NCBI GenBank assembly: GCA_041687015.1
Contig: JAWLCT010000005.1
Coordinates: forward strand, 45,597 to 109,596
Direction: 5' to 3'
DNA: 64,000 nucleotides
From: JALOAT01 sp041687015
Lineage (GTDB): Bacteria > Pseudomonadota > Gammaproteobacteria > Thiohalomonadales > Thiohalomonadaceae
The notes below the pieces were generated by a model. That model saw only the letters and a program-made list of their open reading frames with translations. It searched no databases and was not told where the DNA came from. Of the stretch, positions 7,668 to 18,913 are shown in pieces (the first letter of the stretch is position 1; each line of letters opens with the position of its first letter). The translations under genes were made by a program, and so were the position numbers.

Positions 7668-9619
7668 GGCACGAGTCTCCCTTGCGTCACAGCGGTACAG
7701 GCGGCTCGTTGTGTGGACGTCCTGGTGGCGTCCGAAACCCAGCGCCACAGCCGTGCCAGGCCCTCGTTGACGCCGACCCGCGGGCGCCAGCCGGTGGCAG
7801 CGGCAAAACGGGAACTGTCGGAGACATACCAACGCTGATCGCTGGCACGCCAGTCCTCGAAATGCAGCACCGGCGCGCGGCCGGTCATGTCGGTGAGAAG
7901 ATCGACCAGTTCCAGCAAGGAAAGCGTGTTCTCCGGGCCACCGCCGATGTTGAACGCCTGGCCACTGACGGTGTCGATGTGCGTCACAACGGCACGCATG
8001 GCATCCAGCAGGTCGTCCACGAACAACACATCGCGCACCTGGCGGCCGTCACCGTAGATGTTGATGGGTTCGCCCGAGGCAGCCTGACGGACGAAATGGG
8101 CCACCCAGCCTTGGTCCTCGTTGCCGAATTGGTGGGGACCGTAGATACAGCTCATGCGCAACACGACCGTGCGCAGGCCGAAGGTGCGCGCGTAATCGAG
8201 CACGTACTGATCGGCAGCGCCCTTGGAACAACCGTACGGACTGCAGAATGACAACGGGCGCGATTCCCCCACGCCGGTGCGAGCCAGCTCGGGATCAGTG
8301 GGGGCATAGCGACAGCCCTGGAGTTGGAAATCGATGCCTTCCAGGCCGCCGTACACCTTGTTGGTCGAGGTGAACAACAGCGGCGGCGGGGTCGGATGCA
8401 TGCGCAAGGCTTCGAGCAGATTCAGGGTGCCGCGGCCGTTGACCTCCAAATCGTGCAGCGGTGCGGTGAGGCTGGTGGTGACGGCCACCTGGGCGGCGAA
8501 ATGAAACACCGCCTCGGCATCGGACGTGGCCTCGGCCAGCGTGTCGGCATCGCGCATGTCCGCCAGCAGGAATTCGACCTGATCGCCGAAACGATCGAGC
8601 AACCATTTCAAATTGGTTTCAGTGCCGGCACGCGCCAGGTTGTCGACAATGCGCACACGTTTGCCTTCGCCAAGCAGGCGTGCCGCCAGGTTGGTGCCGA
8701 TGAATCCTGCGCCACCCGTAATGACATTGACGCTGCGCCCGTTGCGCCGCAAACCCTTGGCTGCGGCAGCGGCGAGCTCGCGCACGGCGGCCGGTCCGCC
8801 GTTGGCAAGCATGCGGCCGAGCAGGCCCGCCCGTTCGCCGGGACGGAGCGCGGCGGCGTCTGCCGCGGCCGTTTCCGTGCCACGAGTACATGTCCAGTAC
8901 ACGCGCTGCGCCGGGGCGTCGAGTGCTTCGATGAATGCACTGAGGCGCCCATGCTCGTCGTGCTCAGGACCGGCATAACCCGCTTCAGTGAGCCACAATT
9001 CGGCAGGACTGCCGTGGCGAATGAGGAGGGCGCGTAACCGGTCGATGTGCCTCGGCCAGAAATGTCCACCCAAATCACCCGGCGCGGGGTAACCCTGAAG
9101 ACTGATCGCATCCACGTCCCGTAACAGGCCACGGGCACCGAACAGTTCCAGCCAGCCGATGTGGTGGGGCGGAGTGCCCGCGAGCACGACCCGCTTGCCC
9201 CGATCCTGTATCCGCTCGATGACCTGGGCGAACGCTTCGCTGTGGGGGCCACTGGCGGGATCCAGACGCGGGTCACGTTCGCCGGGGCGCGGTGAGGCCG
9301 TCAGCTCGACCGCGGAGATGTAAGGGGAGTAGTTGCCCAGCACATCGTCCACGAATCCGATGTAATTCTCCGCATCGCGGTGTGCGTCGGTGGCGTGGGA
9401 GCAGGCCAGACAGACCAGCAATTCGGCTTTGCCCGCGAGTGCGGCGAGCAGCCACTCAACCCAGGCCCGCCCGTGTGCGCTGGCCAAATCCTGAGGCAGG
9501 AGGGCAGTGCGCATACGCCGCACGCCAAGGCGTTCCAAATCCGCAACGACACGATCGGCGCGCGCGTAGTCACCTGGCCGGAAGCGTTCCGCCACGCCGT
9601 AGGCTTCGGTGGCCATCAT
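7664..9619 (-). CDS. glycosidase-like domain fused to CDP-paratose-2-epimerase-like SDR
   Basis: A 651-residue two-domain protein. Residues 1 to about 290 look like a GH-A (beta/alpha)8 barrel related to GH39-type proteins, with strand motifs VVLAGTPPHHIGWL, DAISLQGYP and ELWLTEAGYAG near 207-216, where the second catalytic Glu would sit. The place where such barrels normally carry an NEP motif reads AVELTASP, so the acid/base Glu appears to be lost. Residues about 297-640 form an extended SDR: GGAGFIG near 302-308, TSTNKVYGG near 417, catalytic Y462-x3-K466 in SPYGCSKGAADQY, and DQGWVAHF. These closely resemble TyvE, which epimerises CDP-paratose at C2. ATG 9619 overlaps the upstream stop as ATGA. 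The natural sugar substrate is unknown. Confidence 0.85.
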   Translation of the reverse strand: MMATEAYGVAERFRPGDYARADRVVADLERLGVRRMRTALLPQDLASAHGRAWVEWLLAALAGKAELLVCLACSHATDAHRDAENYIGFVDDVLGNYSPYISAVELTASPRPGERDPRLDPASGPHSEAFAQVIERIQDRGKRVVLAGTPPHHIGWLELFGARGLLRDVDAISLQGYPAPGDLGGHFWPRHIDRLRALLIRHGSPAELWLTEAGYAGPEHDEHGRLSAFIEALDAPAQRVYWTCTRGTETAAADAAALRPGERAGLLGRMLANGGPAAVRELAAAAAKGLRRNGRSVNVITGGAGFIGTNLAARLLGEGKRVRIVDNLARAGTETNLKWLLDRFGDQVEFLLADMRDADTLAEATSDAEAVFHFAAQVAVTTSLTAPLHDLEVNGRGTLNLLEALRMHPTPPPLLFTSTNKVYGGLEGIDFQLQGCRYAPTDPELARTGVGESRPLSFCSPYGCSKGAADQYVLDYARTFGLRTVVLRMSCIYGPHQFGNEDQGWVAHFVRQAASGEPINIYGDGRQVRDVLFVDDLLDAMRAVVTHIDTVSGQAFNIGGGPENTLSLLELVDLLTDMTGRAPVLHFEDWRASDQRWYVSDSSRFAAATGWRPRVGVNEGLARLWRWVSDATRTSTQRAACTAVTQGRLVP

Positions 9620-10731
9620 GCCGAGAGGCCTCGCAGGCGGAGTTCCTCGGCAGCCTCGGAGAAATGATCTTCCGCAGATTGCGTGGCGAGCCATGCGGCG
9701 AGCTGCGTGATACCGTCCTCCAGCCGCATCTGGGCGACGAAACCAAGGCGCTCGCGGGCTTTGCTCGTATCGGCGAAGCAATGGCGGATATCGCCGCTGC
9801 GGAAGCGACCGGTGATCTCGGGCGCAATATCAACACCGAGGGCATTCGCCACGCGTTCCGCAATGGCGCGCACGGTAATGCTCGCGCCGCTGCCGATGTT
9901 GAACACCTCACCCACCGCCCCAGGACGTTCGAGCGCAAGCACGCAGGCCTCGGCCACGTCATGCACACTGATGAAGTCACGGCGCTGTTCGCCGTCTTCG
10001 AAAACCTGCGGTGGCCGGCCGTTGAGCAGGCGTGCCGCAAAAATGGCAAGGACGCCCGTGTAGGGATTCGAGAGTGCCTGGCGTTCGCCATAGACGTTGA
10101 AGAAACGCAGGGCTGTGGTCGGTATGCCATAGGCACTGCCCAGCACCAGGCTCATGACTTCCTGGTCGAACTTTGACAGGGCATAAACGGAGGACAAGGC
10201 GGGGAGTTTGTCCTCCGGCGTCGGCAAGGGCACTAAAGGCTGGCCGTCTGGTCCCAGCGGGTCCCAGCGCGCGCTGCGCAGTTGTGCATCATCGCGCCTG
10301 GCCCTGTCGGTGATACCTCCGTCGGCGCAACGGTAACGCCCCTCGCCATAGATGCTCATGCTCGATGCGACCACCAGGCGTTGCAGCGGGTGTTCCACCA
10401 GCGCTTCCATGAGCACGGCCGTGCCGCGCGCGTTGTGGTCTGTGTAGTCGGCCACGCGGTACATGCTTTGGCCGACACCCACGCGGGCGGCGAAATGAAA
10501 CACGGCCTCCACACCATCGAGCGCCCGGCGCACTGCGTCAGGATCGCGCACATCGCCCACTTGAAGTTCCACGTCGGGATTCAAATAGGCGGGACGAATG
10601 GGATCCGGGCCGTGCACCTGCGGCAGCAGGGCATCGAGCACGCGCACGCGGTAGCCGCGAGCAAGCAAGCGGTCAGCGACATGGGAACCGATGAAACCGG
10701 CACCGCCCGTAATGAGTACCAGAGAGGGCAT
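9616..10731 (-). CDS. NAD-dependent sugar epimerase, dTDP-L-rhamnose 4-epimerase-like
   Basis: A 371-residue extended SDR. It has TGGAGFIGS at the N-terminus, the pattern LDALLPQVHG, FHFAARVGVGQSMY, the catalytic region SVYALSKFDQE (Y-x3-K), RFFNVYGERQ and the C-terminal RRDFISVHD block. The LLPQVHG and ARVGVGQSMY segments and the insert around residues 135-175 recall WbiB-type dTDP-L-rhamnose 4-epimerases, although UDP-glucose 4-epimerase relatives are close. It leads the minus-strand glycan run; AAGGA lies before the ATG and its stop overlaps the next start. Its likely role is to supply a 4-epimerised deoxyhexose donor. The substrate is inferred, not shown. Confidence 0.85.
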   Translation of the reverse strand: MPSLVLITGGAGFIGSHVADRLLARGYRVRVLDALLPQVHGPDPIRPAYLNPDVELQVGDVRDPDAVRRALDGVEAVFHFAARVGVGQSMYRVADYTDHNARGTAVLMEALVEHPLQRLVVASSMSIYGEGRYRCADGGITDRARRDDAQLRSARWDPLGPDGQPLVPLPTPEDKLPALSSVYALSKFDQEVMSLVLGSAYGIPTTALRFFNVYGERQALSNPYTGVLAIFAARLLNGRPPQVFEDGEQRRDFISVHDVAEACVLALERPGAVGEVFNIGSGASITVRAIAERVANALGVDIAPEITGRFRSGDIRHCFADTSKARERLGFVAQMRLEDGITQLAAWLATQSAEDHFSEAAEELRLRGLSA

Positions 10732-10822
10732 GGGATCCTTTCTGCAAACCCGTCAGACGTGCAATGAACTTTAGTTTCAGATCGTTGTTTTTCCATGACC
10801 AACGGCCACGAAGACGCGCTGC

Positions 10823-10830
10823 CTATACTT
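10823..10830 (+). promoter_or_regulatory. possible sigma-S-like -10 element
   Basis: CTATACTT at 10823-10830 equals the extended -10 preferred by RpoS, with the C just before TATACT. No good -35 is seen 17 bases upstream, which is also typical of RpoS promoters. It would start a transcript about 35 bases ahead of the ATG at 10871. This is a pattern match only; rpoS itself is in the window. Confidence 0.4.
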
Positions 10831-10870
10831 TGCTTATGGTTTTGCGTGAGAGCATCGTGAGGTGCTGACC

Positions 10871-11632
10871 ATGGTCGAGGTCATTGAAGAAGGTGATGTG
10901 TACTTTCTATACCGGCCACGCGTGGTGGGTGCGGAGGAAGAGGCCGAACCCGAAAGTGTGGAAGACATCCAGCGTTTTTTCATGGTGCTGAGTCCACATG
11001 GAAAGCGTGTGTACCGCCTTGTGGTGCTTGGCCGGAAACGCCTGCCTGACGTGCAGCACGGCGGTGAGAAGTACTGGGCCTTCGTGGATCGCGTGGAGCG
11101 CGACCCCACCGCATTGCGCGATGATCTGGAAGGAGGAACCTATCGCACCAAAACCCGCGGCACCCGCGAAGTACCGCCGGCGCGCGCGGCGGGCGAGGGT
11201 GTTTACGGCATCGTGCGTCATGATGGTCATGCACATTTCGCCTATGTGCTCGAACTTCCGAAACACCCGCGTGAGGTGCAGGACGAACTGAACATCAACG
11301 ACGAGGCCAGCTACGTCATCAGTGTGAAAAATCCCGGCAAACCATCACCGAAGCGCGCGGGCCTGCGCGCCGGACAGAAGGCGGCGTTGCCGAAGTCGCT
11401 GATGGAGAAGTTCCGCAACCGGCGTTTCGCCGACCCGGATCCCCCCGAGCTGCTCGACTATGCCGGCACGGAGTTCGTGCTTATCGGTGCCGGTGATGAC
11501 GTGAAGAAGGCGTTGGGAACGGAGTTTGGTGCTGAGGACGAATCCGCGGCCAGCGCTGAGATTTTCACGGATCTGCGCTTGCGCAGGAGCAGGAATCCGG
11601 TGAAGCCGTTGTTTGAGGGGCATTGGGAGTGA
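10871..11632 (+). CDS. conserved protein of unknown function
   Basis: A 253-residue soluble protein with no signal or membrane segment. Distinct blocks are EEGDVYFLYRPRV (residues 6-18), QRFFMVLSPHGKRVYRLVVL (37-56), GRKRLPD, KYWAFVDRV, TYRTKTRGTREVPPARA, GEGVYGIVRHDGHAHFAYVL, and later INDEASYVISVKNPGKPSP and LLDYAGTEFVLIGAG. I recall a conserved bacterial family with this pattern but no assigned function. ATG 10871 has GAGG at the right distance; a GTG three codons upstream is possible. It is monocistronic, divergent from the glycan run, and preceded by a possible RpoS -10 element. The beta-rich pattern (YFLY, YRLVVL, FAYVLEL) suggests one or two beta domains. Confidence 0.85.
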   Translation: MVEVIEEGDVYFLYRPRVVGAEEEAEPESVEDIQRFFMVLSPHGKRVYRLVVLGRKRLPDVQHGGEKYWAFVDRVERDPTALRDDLEGGTYRTKTRGTREVPPARAAGEGVYGIVRHDGHAHFAYVLELPKHPREVQDELNINDEASYVISVKNPGKPSPKRAGLRAGQKAALPKSLMEKFRNRRFADPDPPELLDYAGTEFVLIGAGDDVKKALGTEFGAEDESAASAEIFTDLRLRRSRNPVKPLFEGHWE

Positions 11633-11731
11633 GTGGGGTTCGGCTTTTCAGGCGTGGGTGCTGTCGGCGACCATTTTGCGCGGCTCAGTGGTCCGGTGGG
11701 GGGAAAAGGCGGGACCTGGGCTTCGGGGGTT

Positions 11732-11876
11732 GTGTTTGGCGTGGTTATCTGAGGAAGGCTATGGCCGAATATTGTTTAAGACGCTTACCCGGGTGATTTC
11801 TGCGCGCCGGGCCCTGCAGTGCTGTTTGGGCTGGGTTATCTGAGGTTGGGCTTCGCCCGAAGATTATCTAGACGGG
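11732..11876 (+). repeat. imperfect tandem duplication of a ~50-base unit
   Basis: Unit 1 (11732-11783) and unit 2 (11821-11876) share the order TGTTTGG, GGTTATCTGAGG, a C-rich GGCT block, CCGAA, ATT-T-TA and GACG with small differences. The second unit begins with the TGCAGTGCTGTTTGGGCT motif (11815-11832), which recurs at 12514-12535 (reverse) and 33276-33297. Confidence 0.6.
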
Positions 11877-11901
11877 GGATTCCGTCCCCCTGCGTCGGGT
11901 A

Positions 11902-11929
11902 ACTTTTCTTTGCCCGGCCAAAGAAAAGT
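11902..11929. repeat. CTTTTCTTTG hairpin, copy 1
   Basis: Arms ACTTTTCTTTG and CAAAGAAAAGT are perfect inverses around the centre CCCGGC. The second copy, at 12416-12447, is the same element in the other orientation. Each sits about 90 bases from a TGCAGTGCTGTTTGGGCT block, so the two belong to one composite repeat. Confidence 0.75.
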
Positions 11930-11973
11930 CACCAAAAGAAAGGCCGCCCGGATGGCTCGCCCCTTCGGGGTTC

Positions 11974-12073
11974 NNNNNNNNNNNNNNNNNNNNNNNNNNN
12001 NNNNNNNNNNNNNNNNNNNNNNNNNNNNNNNNNNNNNNNNNNNNNNNNNNNNNNNNNNNNNNNNNNNNNNNNN
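11974..12073. other. assembly gap (100 N)
   Basis: Exactly 100 undetermined bases, the usual placeholder for a scaffold join of unknown length. The flanks are repeat sequence, which probably broke the assembly. Genes could be hidden here. Confidence 0.98.
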
Positions 12074-12342
12074 GGGCATCCTTGCCCCGCATGCAGACGA
12101 CGCGCCATCCCTGGCGCGTCCCCTTCGGGCTATTTCCGCCTTGGGCTGCATTGCTCGGCGAGCCATACGGGACCCGAAGACCGCTCGCTGACGCTCGCTC
12201 TGGAAGGCGCTACGCGCCAAAGCAAGAAAAGAAGAACACCTGACGAACGTTTGACGTTCTGCGCTGTGGGCGTGTGGCTGCGACGCGGGCCGACAGGCCA
12301 GGTGCGGGAGCGGACACGAGGTGGCCCGGTTATGCCTCTGCG

Positions 12343-12540
12343 AATCGCGGTCACTGGCTGGCCCGTCTCCGTCAAAGCCGCTTCGCTCCCGCGCGCCGGG
12401 CCACCCTTCTTTCGGGTACTTTTCTTTGGCCGGGCAAAGAAAAGTACCTCGTCGGAGGGGCGAAACCCCCCGCCTAAACCAATCTTCGGGCGCAGCCCAT
12501 CTTTGAACAAACCAAGCCCAAACAGCACTGCAAACCCGGG
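12343..12540 (-). repeat. composite dispersed repeat, inverted copy
   Basis: Read on the minus strand this stretch gives GTTTGCAGTGCTGTTTGGGC, a GCGCCCGAAGATT block, a G-run with its complement, the CTTTTCTTTG hairpin (12416-12447, arms of 13 perfect bases GTACTTTTCTTTG) and then a CGGCTTTGACGGAGACGGGC block. The same order opens the plus-strand copy that begins at 11815 and is cut by the gap. The block CCCGTCTCCGTCAAAGCCG recurs at 33311-33354. Confidence 0.75.
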
Positions 12541-12550
12541 AGCGAATCCC

Positions 12551-13351
12551 TCACCACCGCAAATAAAAACTGACCATCGGCGCCGGTTCGACCTGAGCCG
12601 AAACCCCACTCTGATCATCGTTCAGCCCCAAAAACGCATCATGCACGAACAGGGCAATGAAATTGCCGATAGCCGCTCCGGCGAACTGATCGGACGGATA
12701 GTGCAAACCCGCCTCCACACGTGCCCACGCACTGCCCGCAGCCATCAGGTAGAAGCTGGTGTCCACCAGGGTCTCGGCCCAAGGGGGCATGCCCAGCCAA
12801 TCGGTGTTGCGGCGCACCAGGGCGGCGCGGGCGAAAGGTTCGGTGGCGTGATTGGAGGTGAAGCTTTCGTTGCCCTGCTTTTCGGGCTGCTCCCGCCCCA
12901 CCGTGCGTTTGAGCAGGTTGGTGGTGCCGATCGTGGCCAGCACGGCACCCGCCTCGACGGCCAGGCCACGACCCTTGTTCTCAAGCCATTCGTCCGAGGG
13001 GCCGCTGGGGGCCATCAGCGCCGTGGCGAACATGCCGACGTTGGTGTAATCGCGCAGGTCGTCCGAGACGACGGAGGCATTGTGCCCGGAGCCGAACACC
13101 GGTGTGTTGTCGCGCGCCCACTCGGAAGCCCGGGTGTCTGCACCGGAGACCACCATCACTACCGCCGCCAGGGCCGGGATCCAGGTGCCGGGATCGCCGG
13201 CGGCCCGTTCCGCAGCCCGGCTAAAGCGATTGTGACCAGGATCCAGGGTGGCGTCTTCGCCCCAACCCCGGTTGTTCGGCAGGGTCCCGCAAGCCCCCAG
13301 AATGAGCGGCAGCGCAAGCAGGGCCGGGCGTAAACGCGAGTAGCCAACCAT
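12551..13351 (-). CDS. PAP2-superfamily lipoprotein with altered phosphatase motifs
   Basis: A 266-residue protein. Its N-terminus, MVGYSRLRPALLALPLILGAC, ends in a lipobox-like LGAC, so it is probably a lipoprotein facing the periplasm. The C-terminal half has the three PAP2 blocks: KRTVGREQP (normally K-x6-RP, here Gln-Pro), SFTSNHAT (normally PSGH) and ARVEAGLHYPSDQFAG (R-x5-H-x3-D, intact). The catalytic His and the third block are kept while two phosphate-binding residues differ, so activity is uncertain. The start at 13351 is picked because the signal begins there; the ribosome site is poor. It is divergent from dnaE. The long segment between the signal and the first motif (about residues 25-150) is less conserved. 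Confidence 0.8.
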   Translation of the reverse strand: MVGYSRLRPALLALPLILGACGTLPNNRGWGEDATLDPGHNRFSRAAERAAGDPGTWIPALAAVVMVVSGADTRASEWARDNTPVFGSGHNASVVSDDLRDYTNVGMFATALMAPSGPSDEWLENKGRGLAVEAGAVLATIGTTNLLKRTVGREQPEKQGNESFTSNHATEPFARAALVRRNTDWLGMPPWAETLVDTSFYLMAAGSAWARVEAGLHYPSDQFAGAAIGNFIALFVHDAFLGLNDDQSGVSAQVEPAPMVSFYLRW

Positions 13352-13430
13352 ATCGCTAAGATATGCCGTTTCAGAAGGATTGGCTGTCAAGACTTGTTCC
13401 TTCCCTCCCCCTTGGGTAATTTCGCCCCCC

Positions 13431-16907
<3,477 letters not shown>

Positions 16908-16921
16908 GGGGAGAAGAAGAG

Positions 16922-17114
16922 TAACCACGGAGGCCACGGAGGGAAGAAAGTTTCAATCTGTGCAGTTCCTGTCGCGGCAGGGCGCCAGCGCCTGGGACGT
17001 GTGAAAAAGAGTTACCACGGAGGCCACGGAGCAAGAATTTTTTCATCTGATCGCAGTCATGAGCTTTCCTGCAACACTCGTCTTCCTCCGTGGCCCTCCG
17101 TGGCCTCCGTGGTT
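16922..17114. repeat. compound CACGGAGG inverted repeat after dnaE
   Basis: There are two left arms, at 16922-16943 and 17011-17032 (ACCACGGAGGCCACGGAG), and one longer right arm at 17085-17114, where CCTCCGTGGCCCTCCGTGGCCTCCGTGGTT holds three units. Either left arm can pair with the right one. It lies between the dnaE stop and the stop of the convergent DUF1080 gene and could act as a two-way transcript end. Confidence 0.85.
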
Positions 17115-17142
17115 CATTTTTCCTCTTCCTCTCCCGCTTCTC

Positions 17143-17757
17143 TCAAGCGCCCTCCGCCAGCGGCACAATCCAGATGCGGCGGAAGGCTACCGGTGAGCCG
17201 TGGTCCTGGAGTAGCAGGGGACCGGGGGCGAGGATTTTTTCGTCGAGGGCGCCCGGGGTGGGGGCGGGGATGGCGATGTTGTTGTGGATGACCAGGCCGT
17301 TGTGGAACACGGTGATGCGCGCGGCCTCGATGCCCTGGGGCGTCTCGCGGGGGGCGCGGAAGGCCACTTCGAAGATTTGCCATGCGGAAGGGGCTTTGCT
17401 CGCATTTGCCAGCGGTGCGGCAATGCCGTAAACAGCGCCACAATCATCCGTCGCCGGCTTTTTTACGCGCCAGGAATCGAGGATCTGCAACTCATAACGT
17501 CCCTGCAAATACACACCGCTGTTTGCGCGATCCTGTCCGCGGGCCCGCGGCATGTCAGGGCAACGGAATTCGAGGTGCAGGAAGAAATCGCGAAATGTGA
17601 CCCGGGTCATGATGTCGCCGGCGCCGGGCACCACCTCGAGGAAGCCGCCTTCCACTTTCCAGCGGGGCGCGCCGCCGTGGCGCCCCTGCCAATCCGCCAT
17701 CACCTGGCCCGCGAACAGCACCACGGCGTTGGTCGGTGGAGTGGCGCGCGATTCCAC
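17143..17757 (-). CDS. DUF1080 / 3-keto-disaccharide hydrolase-like protein
   Basis: A 204-residue single-domain protein of the DUF1080 family, a concanavalin-like beta sandwich, some members of which hydrolyse 3-keto-disaccharides. Visible blocks are LFAGQVMADWQ, WKVEGGFLEV, TRVTFRDFFLHLEFRCP, NSGVYLQGRYELQILDS, and near the end GPLLLQDHGSPVAFRRIWI. No signal peptide is seen, unlike many members, so it is probably cytosolic. It uses GTG at 17757 with AGGG upstream; no other in-frame start is available. It lies on the opposite strand between dnaE and accA, next to a repeat, which suggests insertion into a conserved gene order. Confidence 0.85.
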   Translation of the reverse strand: MESRATPPTNAVVLFAGQVMADWQGRHGGAPRWKVEGGFLEVVPGAGDIMTRVTFRDFFLHLEFRCPDMPRARGQDRANSGVYLQGRYELQILDSWRVKKPATDDCGAVYGIAAPLANASKAPSAWQIFEVAFRAPRETPQGIEAARITVFHNGLVIHNNIAIPAPTPGALDEKILAPGPLLLQDHGSPVAFRRIWIVPLAEGA

Positions 17758-17913
17758 GGGTATCCCTTTTGGAAGGTCTCCTCCTTACCTTAGAACCGGG
17801 CGCCGGGCCCGCAAGGGCGGGGGCTCCGGTATACAGGTGAAGGCCTTGATAGTAGAATCCCGGCCCACGTATGGCGGTTTCCCGCCGATTTCCGCCAAAC
17901 CAATAACCAGAAC

Positions 17914-18873
17914 ATGAACCTGAATTTTCTCGATTTCGAGCAGCCGATCGCTGAGCTGGAAGCCAAGATCGAAGAGCTGCGTTACGTGGGCGATGACAAC
18001 GAGATCAACATCAGCGAAGAGATCGCGCGTCTGGAAGGCAAGAGCCGCAGCCTGACCGAGAGCATCTTCGCCAATCTCAAGCCCTGGCAGATCGCCCAGT
18101 TGGCGCGCCATCCCCAGCGGCCGTACACGCTCGACTACATCCCGCACCTGTTCACCGACTTCGAAGAACTGCACGGTGACCGCGCCTATGCCGACGATCC
18201 GTCGATTGTGGGTGGCCTGGCGCGCCTCGACGGTCAGCCGGTGATGGTGATCGGCCAGCAGAAGGGCCGCGACACCAGGCAGAAAATTTACCGCAACTTC
18301 GGCATGCCGCGGCCCGAGGGCTATCGCAAGGCCCTGCGTCTGATGCAGATGGCGGAGAAGTTCAGCTTGCCTATCGTCACCTTCATCGACACGCCGGGTG
18401 CGTATCCGGGCGTCGGTGCGGAGGAACGTGGCCAGAGTGAAGCCATCGCCCGCAACCTGTTTATCATGTCGCGGCTCAAGACCCCCATCGTTTGCACGGT
18501 GGTGGGCGAGGGTGGTTCCGGCGGCGCGCTGGCCATTGGTGTGGGCGATCGGGTGATGATGCTGGAATACAGCACGTATTCCGTGATTTCCCCGGAAGGG
18601 TGCGCGTCCATTCTGTGGAAGAGCGCCGACAAGGCGCCCGAAGCCGCCGAATCCCTGGGTATCACCTCGGGCCGCCTCAAGGAACTGGGTCTGATCGATC
18701 GCGTCATTCCCGAACCGCTCGGCGGCGCTCATCGCGATCCTGCCGCCGCTGCCCGCAACGTTAAGGACGCCCTGCTGGAGAGCCTGGATTTGCTGTCCAA
18801 AACCCCGCTGGACAAGCTGGTGGATCAGCGCTATCGCCGGCTCATGGGCTACGGTAACTTCGCCGAGGCATGA
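17914..18873 (+). CDS. accA: acetyl-CoA carboxylase carboxyltransferase subunit alpha
   Basis: A 319-residue subunit that, with AccD, transfers the carboxyl group from carboxybiotin to acetyl-CoA to make malonyl-CoA in the first step of fatty-acid synthesis. The N-terminus FLDFEQPIAELEAKIEELR, then HGDRAYADD, FIDTPGAYPGVGAEERGQ, and GEGGSGGALAIGVGDRV followed by SVISPEGCASILWK are all intact. Length matches E. coli (319). It is followed after 40 bases by tilS, as in many gammaproteobacteria. Confidence 0.98.
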   Translation: MNLNFLDFEQPIAELEAKIEELRYVGDDNEINISEEIARLEGKSRSLTESIFANLKPWQIAQLARHPQRPYTLDYIPHLFTDFEELHGDRAYADDPSIVGGLARLDGQPVMVIGQQKGRDTRQKIYRNFGMPRPEGYRKALRLMQMAEKFSLPIVTFIDTPGAYPGVGAEERGQSEAIARNLFIMSRLKTPIVCTVVGEGGSGGALAIGVGDRVMMLEYSTYSVISPEGCASILWKSADKAPEAAESLGITSGRLKELGLIDRVIPEPLGGAHRDPAAAARNVKDALLESLDLLSKTPLDKLVDQRYRRLMGYGNFAEA

Positions 18874-18913
18874 TGTGGGATGCCGCGGTAAACAAATCCC
18901 GCGGAAAACTCCC

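Larger units (their letters stand above)
11633..12550. other. 918-base non-coding stretch, repeat-rich, with an assembly gap
   Basis: I see no credible gene here. The stretch holds an imperfect tandem duplication (11732-11876), two copies of a hairpin with CTTTTCTTTG/CAAAGAAAAG arms (11902-11929 and 12416-12447), the N gap (11974-12073), and two oppositely oriented copies of a dispersed repeat whose third piece lies downstream of rpoS. The short open frames crossing it are interrupted by N or lack ribosome sites and codon bias. Confidence 0.75.

Noticed and set aside
11864..12220. Short frames spanning the N gap
   Set aside because: Most of their length is undetermined bases, and the remainder is repeat.
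12251..13333. 360-codon plus-strand frame over the repeat region and the PAP2 gene
   Set aside because: It is half repeat sequence and half antisense to a gene with a lipobox and PAP2 motifs.
16922..17032. Repeated ACCACGGAGGCCACGGAG units as a CRISPR array
   Set aside because: The units are arms of inverted repeats, with no regular spacers and no cas genes.
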